This document shows, one piece after another, positions 45,113-52,969 of a DNA stretch of 64,000 nt. Numbering within the stretch: the stretch's first letter is position 1; each line of letters begins with the position of its first letter. The notes below the pieces were generated by a model. That model ran no database searches, was not told the DNA's origin, and worked only from the letters and a program-made list of their open reading frames with translations. This DNA is from Duganella aceris (GTDB lineage Bacteria > Pseudomonadota > Gammaproteobacteria > Burkholderiales > Burkholderiaceae_D). The position numbers and the translations under genes were made by a program. Location of the stretch: positions 1 to 64,000 of the forward strand of contig NZ_JAADJT010000014.1 in the NCBI RefSeq assembly GCF_011090165.1. The letters run 5' to 3'.

Positions 45113-48100
45113 TCAGTGTCCTTCCAGTTGGGTAGGCGCCGATGCAACGACAGCGACCGGGACGGCCGGCTTGCGCTGCTCCAGGTATTGCGCCAGCTTG
45201 CGCAGCAGGATGTAGAACAGCGGCGTCAGGAACAGGCCGAAGAAGGTCACGCCCAGCATGCCGGCGAACACCGCCACGCCCATCGCGTGACGCATCTCGG
45301 CGCCGGCGCCGTGCGAGAACACCAGCGGCAGCACACCCATGATGAACGCGATCGACGTCATCAGGATCGGACGCAGACGCAGACGCGATGCCTCCAGCGC
45401 GGCCTGCACCACAGTGCGGCCATGATGTTCCAGCTCGCGGGCGAATTCCACGATCAGTATCGCGTTCTTCGACGCCAGCCCCACCAGCACGAACAGCGCG
45501 ATCTGGGTGAAGATGTTGTTGTCGCCGCCGGTCAGCTTGACGCCCAACAGCGCGCACAGGATCGACATCGGCACGATCAGGATCACCGCCAGCGGCAGCG
45601 TCCAGCTTTCGTATTGCGCGGCCAGCACCAGGAACACCAGCAGCACGCACAGCGGGAACACGTAGATCATGGTGTTGCCGGCGATGGTGTCCTGGTAGGT
45701 CAGCTCGGTCCATTCATAGGTCACGCCTTTCGGCAGCACTTCCTTGGCGATGCGTTCCAGCGCGGCTTGCGCCTGGCCGGACGAGTAGCCTGGCGCCGGG
45801 CCGGCGTTGACGTCGGCCGCCAGGTAGGCGTTGTAGCGCTGCACGCGGTCCGGGCCATAGCTGTTCGAAATGCGCATCAGCGACGACAGCGGAATCATCT
45901 CGCCTTTTTCGCTGCGCACCTTCAGCTGCGCCACGTCTTCCACATGCGAGCGGAATTGCGCGTCGGCCTGCACGCGGACCTGGTAGGTGCGGCCGAACTG
46001 ATTGAAGTCGTTGACGTACAGCGAACCCAGATTGATCTGCAGCGTCTGATAGATGGTCGCCAGCGGCACGCCCAACTGCTTGGCCTTGTCGCGATCGATG
46101 TCGGCGTACAGCTGCGGCACGTTGATCTGGTAGCCGGAGAACACGCCCGCCAGTTCCGGCGCGGCGCGCGCTTTCTCCACCAGCTTCTGGGTGGCGTTGT
46201 ACAGCTCATCGTAGCCCAGGTTGCCGCGGTCTTCGACCATCATCTTGAAGCCGCCAATGGTACCCAAGCCGTTCACCGGCGGCGGCGGGAACACCATGAT
46301 GAAGGCGTCCTGAATCGAGCCGACACGCTTGTTGATCTCGCCGGCGATGCCGGGACCGCTGACTTCCTTGGTGTTGCGGGTTTCGGGCGCCAGCTCGCCG
46401 ACGAACACGATGCCGGAATTCGGCGCGTTGGTCAGGTCGTTGACCGACAGGCCGGGGAAGGCCACCGTGTTGCGCGCGCCCGGCACGCCCAGCGCGATAT
46501 CGGCGGTGCGGCGGATCACGCTTTCGGTGCGGTCCAGCGACGCCGCTTCCGGCAGTTGCGCGAAGCCGACCAGATAGCCCTTGTCCTGCGACGGCACGAA
46601 GCCGGCCGGCACCAGTTTGAACATCACCGCCGCCAGCGCCACCAGCACCAGGTAGAAGCCGACCGACATCGATTTGCGCGCCAACACGCCTTTGACGCCG
46701 GTTTCGTACTTGTGCGAGCTGCGGTTGAAGAAGCTGTTAAACCAGTGGAAGAAGCGGCCGAACAGCTTGTCCATCACGCGGGTGACGGCATCCTTCGGCG
46801 CGTCGTGTGGACGCAGCAGCGCCGCAGCCAGGGCCGGGGCCAGCGTCAGCGAGCTGAATGCGGAGATCACCGTCGAGATGGCGATGGTCAGCGCGAACTG
46901 GCGGTAGAACTGGCCGGTCAGGCCGGAGACGAAGGCGATCGGCACGAACACCGCGCACAGCACCAGCGCGATGGCGATGATCGGGCCGCTGACTTCCTTC
47001 ATCGCCTGCACCGTGGCGTCGCGCGGCGACAGGCCGTCGGCGATGTTGCGCTCGACGTTTTCCACCACCACGATGGCGTCGTCGACCACGATGCCGATCG
47101 CCAGCACCAATCCGAACAGCGTCAGCGTGTTGATCGAGAAGCCGAAGCCCAGCATCACGGCGAAGGTGCCGACCACCGACACCGGCACCGCCAGCAGCGG
47201 GATGATCGAGGCGCGCCAGGTTTGCAGGAACACGATCACCACCAGCACCACCAGCGCGATCGCTTCGATCAGCGTGTGGATCACGGCCTTGATCGAATCG
47301 CGCACGAACATGGTCGGGTCATAGGCGACGCTGAACTTGACGCCTTGCGGGAAGTCGTGGCTCAGCTCCTCCATCTTGGCGCGCACGTCGGCCGACAGTT
47401 GCAGGTCGTTGGCGCCGGGCGAGGCGAAGATCGCCAGCGCCACCGCCGGCTTGTTGTCCAGCAGCGCGCGCAGCGCATACGAGCCGGAACCGAGTTCGAT
47501 GCGGGCCACGTCGCGCAGGCGGGTCAGGGCGCCGTCCTCGTTGACGCGCACGGTGATGTTGCCGAAGTCTTCTTCGGTCTTCAGGCGGCCCTGGGTGTTC
47601 ATGGTCAGCTGGAATTCGCTGCCCTTGCTCGGCGAGGAGCCGACCACGCCGGCGGCGACCTGCACGTTCTGCTCGCGGATGGCGTTGGTGACGTCGGTCG
47701 CGGTCATGTTGCGGGCGGCGATCTTCTGCGGGTCGAGCCAGATGCGCATCGCGTAGTCGCCGGAGCCGAGGATGTTGACCTGGCCCATGCCGGGAATGCG
47801 CGCCAGCTGGTCTTTCACGTTCAGCACCGCGTAGTTACGCAGATACAGTTCGTCGTAGCTGTTGTCCGGCGAGACCAGGTGCACCACCATGGTCAGGTTG
47901 GGCGAGGTCTTGACGGTGGTGACGCCGATCTGGCGCACCTCTTCCGGCAGCCGTGGCAGCGCGCGCTGGACGCGATTCTGCACTTCGGTTTCGGCCTGCT
48001 GGATGTTGGTGCCGATCTTGAACGTCACCGTCAGCTTGAGCGCGCCGTCGGAGGTGTTCTGCGACGACATGTAGATCATGTGTTCGACGCCGTTGATCTG

Positions 48101-48307
48101 CTCCTCCAGCGGCGCCGCCACTGTTTCGGCGATCACTTTGGGATTGGCGCCCGGGTACTGCGCGCTGACCACCACCGATGGCGGCACCACGTTCGGGTAC
48201 TCCGAGATCGGCAGCTGGAAGATCGCGATCAGGCCGGCGACGAAGATGATGATGGACAGGACCGCCGCGAAGATCGGCTTGTCCACGAAGAAGCGGGAGA
48301 AGTTCAT
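45113..48307 (-). CDS. RND efflux permease, MexF-like (HAE1 family)
   Basis: A 1064-aa proton-driven inner-membrane pump. The start MNFSRFFVDKPIFAAVLSIII and YPNVVPPSVVV match the MexF/BpeF branch. TM4 has the proton-relay Asp pair in GIVVDDAIVVVENVERN. The porter and docking domains and 12 membrane segments are of normal length. It exports drugs, probably chloramphenicol/quinolone-type compounds as in MexEF-OprN. Middle gene of the triad. Confidence 0.94.
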   Translation of the reverse strand: MNFSRFFVDKPIFAAVLSIIIFVAGLIAIFQLPISEYPNVVPPSVVVSAQYPGANPKVIAETVAAPLEEQINGVEHMIYMSSQNTSDGALKLTVTFKIGTNIQQAETEVQNRVQRALPRLPEEVRQIGVTTVKTSPNLTMVVHLVSPDNSYDELYLRNYAVLNVKDQLARIPGMGQVNILGSGDYAMRIWLDPQKIAARNMTATDVTNAIREQNVQVAAGVVGSSPSKGSEFQLTMNTQGRLKTEEDFGNITVRVNEDGALTRLRDVARIELGSGSYALRALLDNKPAVALAIFASPGANDLQLSADVRAKMEELSHDFPQGVKFSVAYDPTMFVRDSIKAVIHTLIEAIALVVLVVIVFLQTWRASIIPLLAVPVSVVGTFAVMLGFGFSINTLTLFGLVLAIGIVVDDAIVVVENVERNIADGLSPRDATVQAMKEVSGPIIAIALVLCAVFVPIAFVSGLTGQFYRQFALTIAISTVISAFSSLTLAPALAAALLRPHDAPKDAVTRVMDKLFGRFFHWFNSFFNRSSHKYETGVKGVLARKSMSVGFYLVLVALAAVMFKLVPAGFVPSQDKGYLVGFAQLPEAASLDRTESVIRRTADIALGVPGARNTVAFPGLSVNDLTNAPNSGIVFVGELAPETRNTKEVSGPGIAGEINKRVGSIQDAFIMVFPPPPVNGLGTIGGFKMMVEDRGNLGYDELYNATQKLVEKARAAPELAGVFSGYQINVPQLYADIDRDKAKQLGVPLATIYQTLQINLGSLYVNDFNQFGRTYQVRVQADAQFRSHVEDVAQLKVRSEKGEMIPLSSLMRISNSYGPDRVQRYNAYLAADVNAGPAPGYSSGQAQAALERIAKEVLPKGVTYEWTELTYQDTIAGNTMIYVFPLCVLLVFLVLAAQYESWTLPLAVILIVPMSILCALLGVKLTGGDNNIFTQIALFVLVGLASKNAILIVEFARELEHHGRTVVQAALEASRLRLRPILMTSIAFIMGVLPLVFSHGAGAEMRHAMGVAVFAGMLGVTFFGLFLTPLFYILLRKLAQYLEQRKPAVPVAVVASAPTQLEGH

Positions 48308-48309
48308 GA

Positions 48310-49503
48310 TCAGTTTCCTTTCGCGTCAGCGGTGGCGACCTTGGCGTCGGCGCTCTTGCCGTCCATGGTCACCAGCTGGGCCGACAGCGGCGCGCCCGGA
48401 TGCACGCGCTGCAGGCCGTTGACGACGATCTTCTCGCCCGGCTTCAGGCCGGAACGCACCACGCGCAGGCCTTCGGCGGTGGCGCCCAGCGTGACCTGGC
48501 GGTACTCGGCCTTGCTGGCGGCGTCGATGACGTACACGAACTTGCGGCTTTGGTCGGTGCTGATCGCCTGGTCGTTGATCAGGATGGCGTTGGCGCGCGC
48601 CTTGTTGTTGGCGCTGGTCTCGAGCTGGACGCGGGCGAACAGGCCGGGCACCAGCAGGTTGTCGCTGTTGGCGAAGACGGCGCGCATGCGCACCGCGCCG
48701 CTGCGCACGTCGAGCTGGTTGTCGACGAATTCGAGCTGGCCTTCATGCGGGTAGCCGGTTTCGCTGGCCAGGCCGACGCGCACCTTGACCGGATGGCCGG
48801 CGTGGGCGTTGGCGGCGACGCTCAGATAGGTCGATTCGTCGCCGTCGAAGCTGGCGTAGATCTTGTCATCGGAGACCATCGTGGTCAGCACCGCCGACGG
48901 ATCGATCAGATTGCCGAGCGTGATTTCGGCCTTGCCGACGCGGCCGTCGACCGGCGCGGTGACCTGGGTGTAGCTCAGATTGAGCCGGGCGGTTTCGTAT
49001 TGCGCCGAGGCGGCGCGGGCGTTGGCGTCCAGTTCCTTCAGGCCGGCGGCGCGTTCGTCGTACTCGCGCTGGGCGATGGCTTTATCGGCCAGCAGTTTTT
49101 CGGCGCGCGCCAGTTCCAGCTTGGCCAGATCGGCCTTGGCGCGGGCCGACACGGCGGCCGCTTCGGCGCGGTTGGCTTCGGCCTGGAAGGGGCGGGGATC
49201 GATCACGAACAGCACCTGGCCTTTTTTGACCTTGCCGCCGGGCTGGAAATTCAGCGACGTGATATAGCCGCCGACGCGCGAGCGGATCTGCACCCGTTCG
49301 ATCGCCTCCAGCCGGCCGGAGAACTCCTGGGTTTCGGTGATCTGCTTTTCGATCACCACGGCGGCGGTGATCGGCGCGCCCTGGCTGGCCGCCGGCGCGG
49401 CGTCGGCCTTGCTGTCGCCGCAGCCGCTGAGGATCGCCGCCGCCAGGCCGCCGGCCGCGAGCGCCGCCAGCATGGGGCGGAGTTTTTCTTGGAAGTGGTT
49501 CAT
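48310..49503 (-). CDS. RND efflux periplasmic adaptor, MexE-like
   Basis: A 397-aa membrane-fusion lipoprotein. The lipobox is AAILSGC with Cys28. It is followed by the lipoyl half-motif EAIERVQIRSRVGGYITSLNFQPGGKVKKGQVLFVIDPRPFQAEANRAEAA, a helical hairpin, LSYTQVTAPVDGRVGKAEITLGNLID and the beta barrel. It bridges the pump and the outer-membrane channel. First gene of the operon, with a good promoter upstream. No regulator gene precedes it, unlike mexT-mexEF. Confidence 0.94.
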   Translation of the reverse strand: MNHFQEKLRPMLAALAAGGLAAAILSGCGDSKADAAPAASQGAPITAAVVIEKQITETQEFSGRLEAIERVQIRSRVGGYITSLNFQPGGKVKKGQVLFVIDPRPFQAEANRAEAAAVSARAKADLAKLELARAEKLLADKAIAQREYDERAAGLKELDANARAASAQYETARLNLSYTQVTAPVDGRVGKAEITLGNLIDPSAVLTTMVSDDKIYASFDGDESTYLSVAANAHAGHPVKVRVGLASETGYPHEGQLEFVDNQLDVRSGAVRMRAVFANSDNLLVPGLFARVQLETSANNKARANAILINDQAISTDQSRKFVYVIDAASKAEYRQVTLGATAEGLRVVRSGLKPGEKIVVNGLQRVHPGAPLSAQLVTMDGKSADAKVATADAKGN

Positions 49504-49525
49504 GGAAGTTCCCTGTCATGGTTAA

Positions 49526-49583
49526 TGTGCATATGCACACATTGGAATGAATGTGATTTTAATCGTCTCATTTAAGAAGTCAA
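49526..49583 (-). promoter_or_regulatory. Promoter and operator-like palindrome of the efflux operon
   Basis: On the minus strand TTGACT (49583-49578), a 16-base spacer and TAAAAT (49561-49556) form a good promoter. Just downstream, around the expected start point, is the perfect 14-base palindrome TGTGCATATGCACA (49526-49539). A protein bound there should block transcription. Confidence 0.65.
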
Positions 49584-49700
49584 CTGATTTCGTGCGTTTA
49601 TCCGATGAAACCTTGCGCTAGCGCAAAGTCTGCGGACGTGTGCCCGGCGATTAGGTGCGACAATGAGCGGTTCACCCCCATTCTTCAAGGAGCGCCCGGC

Positions 49701-50081
49701 ATGGGAGCATTAAATTTCGAACAACCCGACCTGGCGGCGCAACTCGCGATGCTCGATGAGACCGCGCTGGACGCGCTCGATTTCGGCGTGATCGGCTTCG
49801 ACGCCGAGACGGTGGTGTGCCGCTACAACGCCTTCGAATCGGCCGCCGCCGGGCTGACGCCGCAGCGGGTGCTGGGCCATCCGCTGTTCACCGTGGTGGC
49901 GCCGTGCATGAACAACTTCATGGTGGCGCAGCGCTTCGAGGACGCGCAGGCCGACGGCGGGGCGCTGGACGCCGTCATCGACTACGTGCTGACCTTGCGC
50001 ATGCGGCCGGTCAAGGTGCAACTGCGGCTGCTGGCCACGCCGTCGGCGCCGATCCGCTACGTGCTGATCAAACGCCCGTGA
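49701..50081 (+). CDS. Photoactive yellow protein (PYP)-like PAS protein
   Basis: A 126-aa single-PAS protein, the length of PYP (125 aa). By eye it aligns without gaps to remembered Halorhodospira PYP, so residue numbers agree: ALDFGVI (27-31), Tyr42-Asn43-Ala44 and Glu46 in RYNAFES, GHPLFTVVAPC with Cys69, Phe79, and Met100 in the RMRP segment, ending YVLIKRP. Tyr42, Glu46 and Cys69 are the chromophore contacts and thioester site for p-coumarate. Thr50 and Arg52 are Ala and Leu here. AAGGAG lies 9 bases before the ATG. A GGDEF-EAL gene follows after 7 bases. Whether it binds chromophore is unknown; no tyrosine ammonia-lyase or coumarate ligase gene is in the window. Confidence 0.85.
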   Translation: MGALNFEQPDLAAQLAMLDETALDALDFGVIGFDAETVVCRYNAFESAAAGLTPQRVLGHPLFTVVAPCMNNFMVAQRFEDAQADGGALDAVIDYVLTLRMRPVKVQLRLLATPSAPIRYVLIKRP

Positions 50082-50088
50082 GCGCCCG

Positions 50089-51957
50089 ATGAGCGGCGCG
50101 ACCGACGACGCCTACGAAGGGCTGATCCAATTCCTGTACATGTCGCCGGTGGGGCTGGTGCAGCTCCAATCCGATGGGCAGGTCGAGTTGATCAACCCGA
50201 TGTCGGCGCAGTTGCTGATGCCGTTGGCGCGCGGCGACTTGGACAATCTGTTCACGGTGCTGGAGCCGTACGCGCCGGAGCTGCGGCGCTTGTGCGCGGA
50301 GTTCGGCGCGCGGCAGGGCGTGATCTGCGAGGCGATGCGGATCGCGTTGCCGGAGGGCGCCGGCGGGCCGAACGCGCCGCAGTTCTTGTCGCTCGGCCTG
50401 ATGCGGGTCGACGGCGGGCGCATCATGGCGTCGCTGGTGGACGCCACCAATGATGTGCAGCGCGAGGAGCGCACGCTGGCGCGGCGGCTCGACAGCGTGG
50501 CGCGCACCGATACCCTGACCCAGCTGCCCAACCGCGCCGCCGTGCATGAGCTGTTGCAGCGCATGGCGGCGCGCCCGCGCGGGGCCGGCGGCGATCATGG
50601 CGCGCTGATGTTCATCAACGTCGACCGCTTCAAGCAGATCAACGACACCTGGGGCAACGCCGTCGGCGACCAGGCGATCTGCCTGATGGCCGACCGCCTG
50701 CGCGCCGCGCTGCGCTCGGACAGCCGTCGCGGCGAGCCCGAGGCGCATGGCGCGGAGGACGACGCGCATGGTGGGGCGGCCGGGGGGCGGCACGTGGGCG
50801 CACGGGACGCACGGGACGCACGCGACGCACGGAACGCGCGCGACGCGCACGAGGCGCTGGGCGCGGTGCCGGCGCGGGTGGCGGGCGACGAATTCGCGGT
50901 GCTGCTCGACGGCCTGGAATCGCCCGCCGTCGCCGAGCGGGTGGCGGAGCGGCTGTTGCAGGCGCTGGGCCGGCCGTACCGCATCGGACCGCACGAAATC
51001 GTCTGCACCTTCAGCATCGGCCTGGTGGCGCTGTCCGACGCGCCGTCCGGCCCCGCGCCGACCGCCGACGAAGTGCTGCGCGACGCCGGCATCGCGCTGG
51101 TCGCCGCCAAGGCGGAAGGCGGCGGCCGCTGCGTGCTGTTCGCGCCGGAGATGCGCGAGCGCGCGGCGCGGCGCGGCGGCGTCGAAGCGGAACTGCGGCT
51201 GGCGCTGGATCGCGGCGAACTGTTCACGGTCTACCAGCCGGTGGTCGGCATCCTGCCCGACGGCGGCATCGACCGCTCGACCGGCGTCGAAGCGCTGGTG
51301 CGCTGGCAGCATCCGGTGCGCGGCCTGGTCGGGCCGGTGGAGTTCATCGAGATCGCCGAGGAATGCGGCTTGATCGGCGCCATCGGCGAGCATGTGCTGC
51401 GCACCGCCTGCCGCGACTTCATGCACTGGCGGGCGGAACTCGGCGCGCTGGCGCCACGGCTGCTGGCGGTCAACCTGTCGCGCGCGCAGCTGGCGCAGCG
51501 GGATCTGTGCGAGAGCGTGCACAAGGTGCTGCTGGCCTGCGCGATGCGCCCGGAACAGCTGCAACTGGAGATCACCGAAAGCCTGGCGGCGCAGGGCGCC
51601 GATATCCAGTCGCAGTTGCAGCGCCTGAAGCGGCTCGGCGTCAAGCTGGCGCTGGACGATTTCGGCACCGGCTATTCCTCGCTATCCAGCCTGCACCTGC
51701 TGCCGGTGGACACGGTCAAGATCGACCGCTCCTTCGTCAGCCTGGCCGACACCAGCGCCCACCACGAGGTGCTGATCGAGGCCACCGTCAAGGTGGCGCG
51801 CAGCCTGGGCATGAACACCGTGGCCGAAGGCATCGAGACCGAGGCGCAGGCCGCCGTGGTGCGGCGCCAGGGTTGCGACAAAGGGCAGGGCTACCTCTAC
51901 AGCCGGCCCTTGCATTCCGACCGGCTGATCGAGTGGCTAAGGGCGGGCGTTCTTTAG
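50089..51957 (+). CDS. PAS-GGDEF-EAL c-di-GMP signalling protein
   Basis: A 622-aa cytoplasmic protein. An N-terminal PAS-like domain (about 8-125, LYMSPVGLVQLQSDGQVELINPMSAQ) is followed by a GGDEF domain starting RTDTLTQLPNRAAVHELL and with the signature AGDEF at 265-269. The EAL domain has EAL at 401-403, then ITESLA, DDFGTGYSS, VKIDRSF and AEGIETEAQ. AGDEF is usually active, and EAL catalytic residues look complete, so both synthesis and breakdown of c-di-GMP are possible. About 45 extra residues, including an (Ala-Arg-Asp)n run, sit inside the GGDEF domain. It starts 7 bases after the PYP-like gene, so the two form an operon. Confidence 0.93.
   Translation: MSGATDDAYEGLIQFLYMSPVGLVQLQSDGQVELINPMSAQLLMPLARGDLDNLFTVLEPYAPELRRLCAEFGARQGVICEAMRIALPEGAGGPNAPQFLSLGLMRVDGGRIMASLVDATNDVQREERTLARRLDSVARTDTLTQLPNRAAVHELLQRMAARPRGAGGDHGALMFINVDRFKQINDTWGNAVGDQAICLMADRLRAALRSDSRRGEPEAHGAEDDAHGGAAGGRHVGARDARDARDARNARDAHEALGAVPARVAGDEFAVLLDGLESPAVAERVAERLLQALGRPYRIGPHEIVCTFSIGLVALSDAPSGPAPTADEVLRDAGIALVAAKAEGGGRCVLFAPEMRERAARRGGVEAELRLALDRGELFTVYQPVVGILPDGGIDRSTGVEALVRWQHPVRGLVGPVEFIEIAEECGLIGAIGEHVLRTACRDFMHWRAELGALAPRLLAVNLSRAQLAQRDLCESVHKVLLACAMRPEQLQLEITESLAAQGADIQSQLQRLKRLGVKLALDDFGTGYSSLSSLHLLPVDTVKIDRSFVSLADTSAHHEVLIEATVKVARSLGMNTVAEGIETEAQAAVVRRQGCDKGQGYLYSRPLHSDRLIEWLRAGVL
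50800..50853. repeat. 9-bp tandem repeat inside the GGDEF domain
   Basis: Six units of GCACGGGAC-like 9-mers (GCACGGGAC twice, then GCACGCGAC, GCACGGAAC, GCGCGCGAC, GCGCACGAG) encode residues 238-255 as repeated Ala-Arg-Asp. The array is in frame, so slippage by whole units would change loop length without frameshift. Confidence 0.8.
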
Positions 51958-52896
51958 CACGCCCTGTCTGTGCTCGGGCAGGTGCGCCGCCGGATCCTGC
52001 GCCGCGTCGAACACATAGTGCTGGAAGATCGCGCCCCACGCCGCGCGCACTTCGGGCGGCTGGTGCTTCATCGCCTTCAGCGTGGCGACCAGCGCATCGA
52101 AGGTGGTGCCGGCGTCCGGCGCCGGCTGCTCGTTCTTCCACCAGTAGTTGACCATCATGTTCAGCACACCGTTCGACCGCACGTGATGCCACCACAGCGT
52201 CGGGATGTACAGCGCGTCGCCCGGCAGCAGGTCCGCCACCAGCGCGGCCGCCATCGCCTCCCTGAAGCGCGGGTGCGCGGCGTGGTCCGGCGCGCTGAAA
52301 TCGACCATGCTGATCGGCGTCGGCGTCGGCGCGAAATCCAGCGGGCCGATATACAGGTTGGCCGCCTGCTCGGGCGGGAACAGCGTGAAGCGGCGCTGGC
52401 CGCTGACGACGCAAGCCAGGTTGTAGGATTCGTCGAAGTGCGCCGGGGTGGTGATGGTGTTGCCCAGCCATAGGCGCGGCCGCGCCGATGGCGGCAGCGC
52501 CGGCGCCACGTTCTGCAGCGCGAACTGCGGCAGGCAGTCGTCGATCAGCGCGCTCTGGATCGCCACCGACGGCGGCGCGTCGAACTGCGAATAGCGCGCC
52601 AGCTGCTCGACCACCTTGGACACCGGCACCTTGTTGCGGACGAAATTAAAGCCCGTCATATCCGGCTTGTAGAACAGCCGCCCGCGCTCGGCCGGCGGCG
52701 TCAGTACCGCATCGACCTCGAAGCCGCTGTCCAGTTCCAGCAGGTATTGGCACAGCGCCTCCGGCGACTGCCGCGCCTTGTGCACCGCCGGCCAGTGCCG
52801 CACGAAGCCGCGCAGGATCGCCGGCCGATAGCTGCCGGCAACCTCGCTGAAGAAACGGGCCGGGTCGAGATCGCGGAATTCGGTGATGGTGTTCAT
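51937..52896 (-). CDS. Cupin-like (JmjC/FIH-type) Fe(II)/2-oxoglutarate oxygenase
   Basis: A 319-aa cupin_8 protein. The N-terminal FFSEVAGSYRPAILRGFVRHWP is typical of the family. The iron ligands are probably His and Asp in TPAHFDESYNLACVVSGQRRFTLFPPEQ and a second His in DALYIPTLWWHHVRS. These enzymes hydroxylate proteins or RNA-associated substrates. The target is unknown. The 3' end overlaps that of the GGDEF-EAL gene by 21 bases, convergent. Confidence 0.88.
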   Translation of the reverse strand: MNTITEFRDLDPARFFSEVAGSYRPAILRGFVRHWPAVHKARQSPEALCQYLLELDSGFEVDAVLTPPAERGRLFYKPDMTGFNFVRNKVPVSKVVEQLARYSQFDAPPSVAIQSALIDDCLPQFALQNVAPALPPSARPRLWLGNTITTPAHFDESYNLACVVSGQRRFTLFPPEQAANLYIGPLDFAPTPTPISMVDFSAPDHAAHPRFREAMAAALVADLLPGDALYIPTLWWHHVRSNGVLNMMVNYWWKNEQPAPDAGTTFDALVATLKAMKHQPPEVRAAWGAIFQHYVFDAAQDPAAHLPEHRQGVLKNARP

Positions 52897-52911
52897 GATC
52901 GTATGATGGCA

Positions 52912-52948
52912 TAAAAAAAACCCGCCAGGGCCGGGGAGCCGTGGCGGG
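52912..52948 (-). terminator. Terminator of the TonB-dependent receptor gene
   Basis: On the minus strand CCCGCCA pairs with TGGCGGG around a GC-rich loop and is followed by an eight-T run. A standard rho-independent terminator, 22 bases after the receptor stop. Confidence 0.9.
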
Positions 52949-52969
52949 TGAGGGACTACACAATGAAAA

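Noticed and set aside
44684-48754. Very long plus-strand open frame (over 1350 codons) opposite the efflux operon
   Set aside because: It lies antisense to well-supported RND genes, has Arg/His/Gln-rich composition with no domain, and results from high-GC codon bias removing stops.
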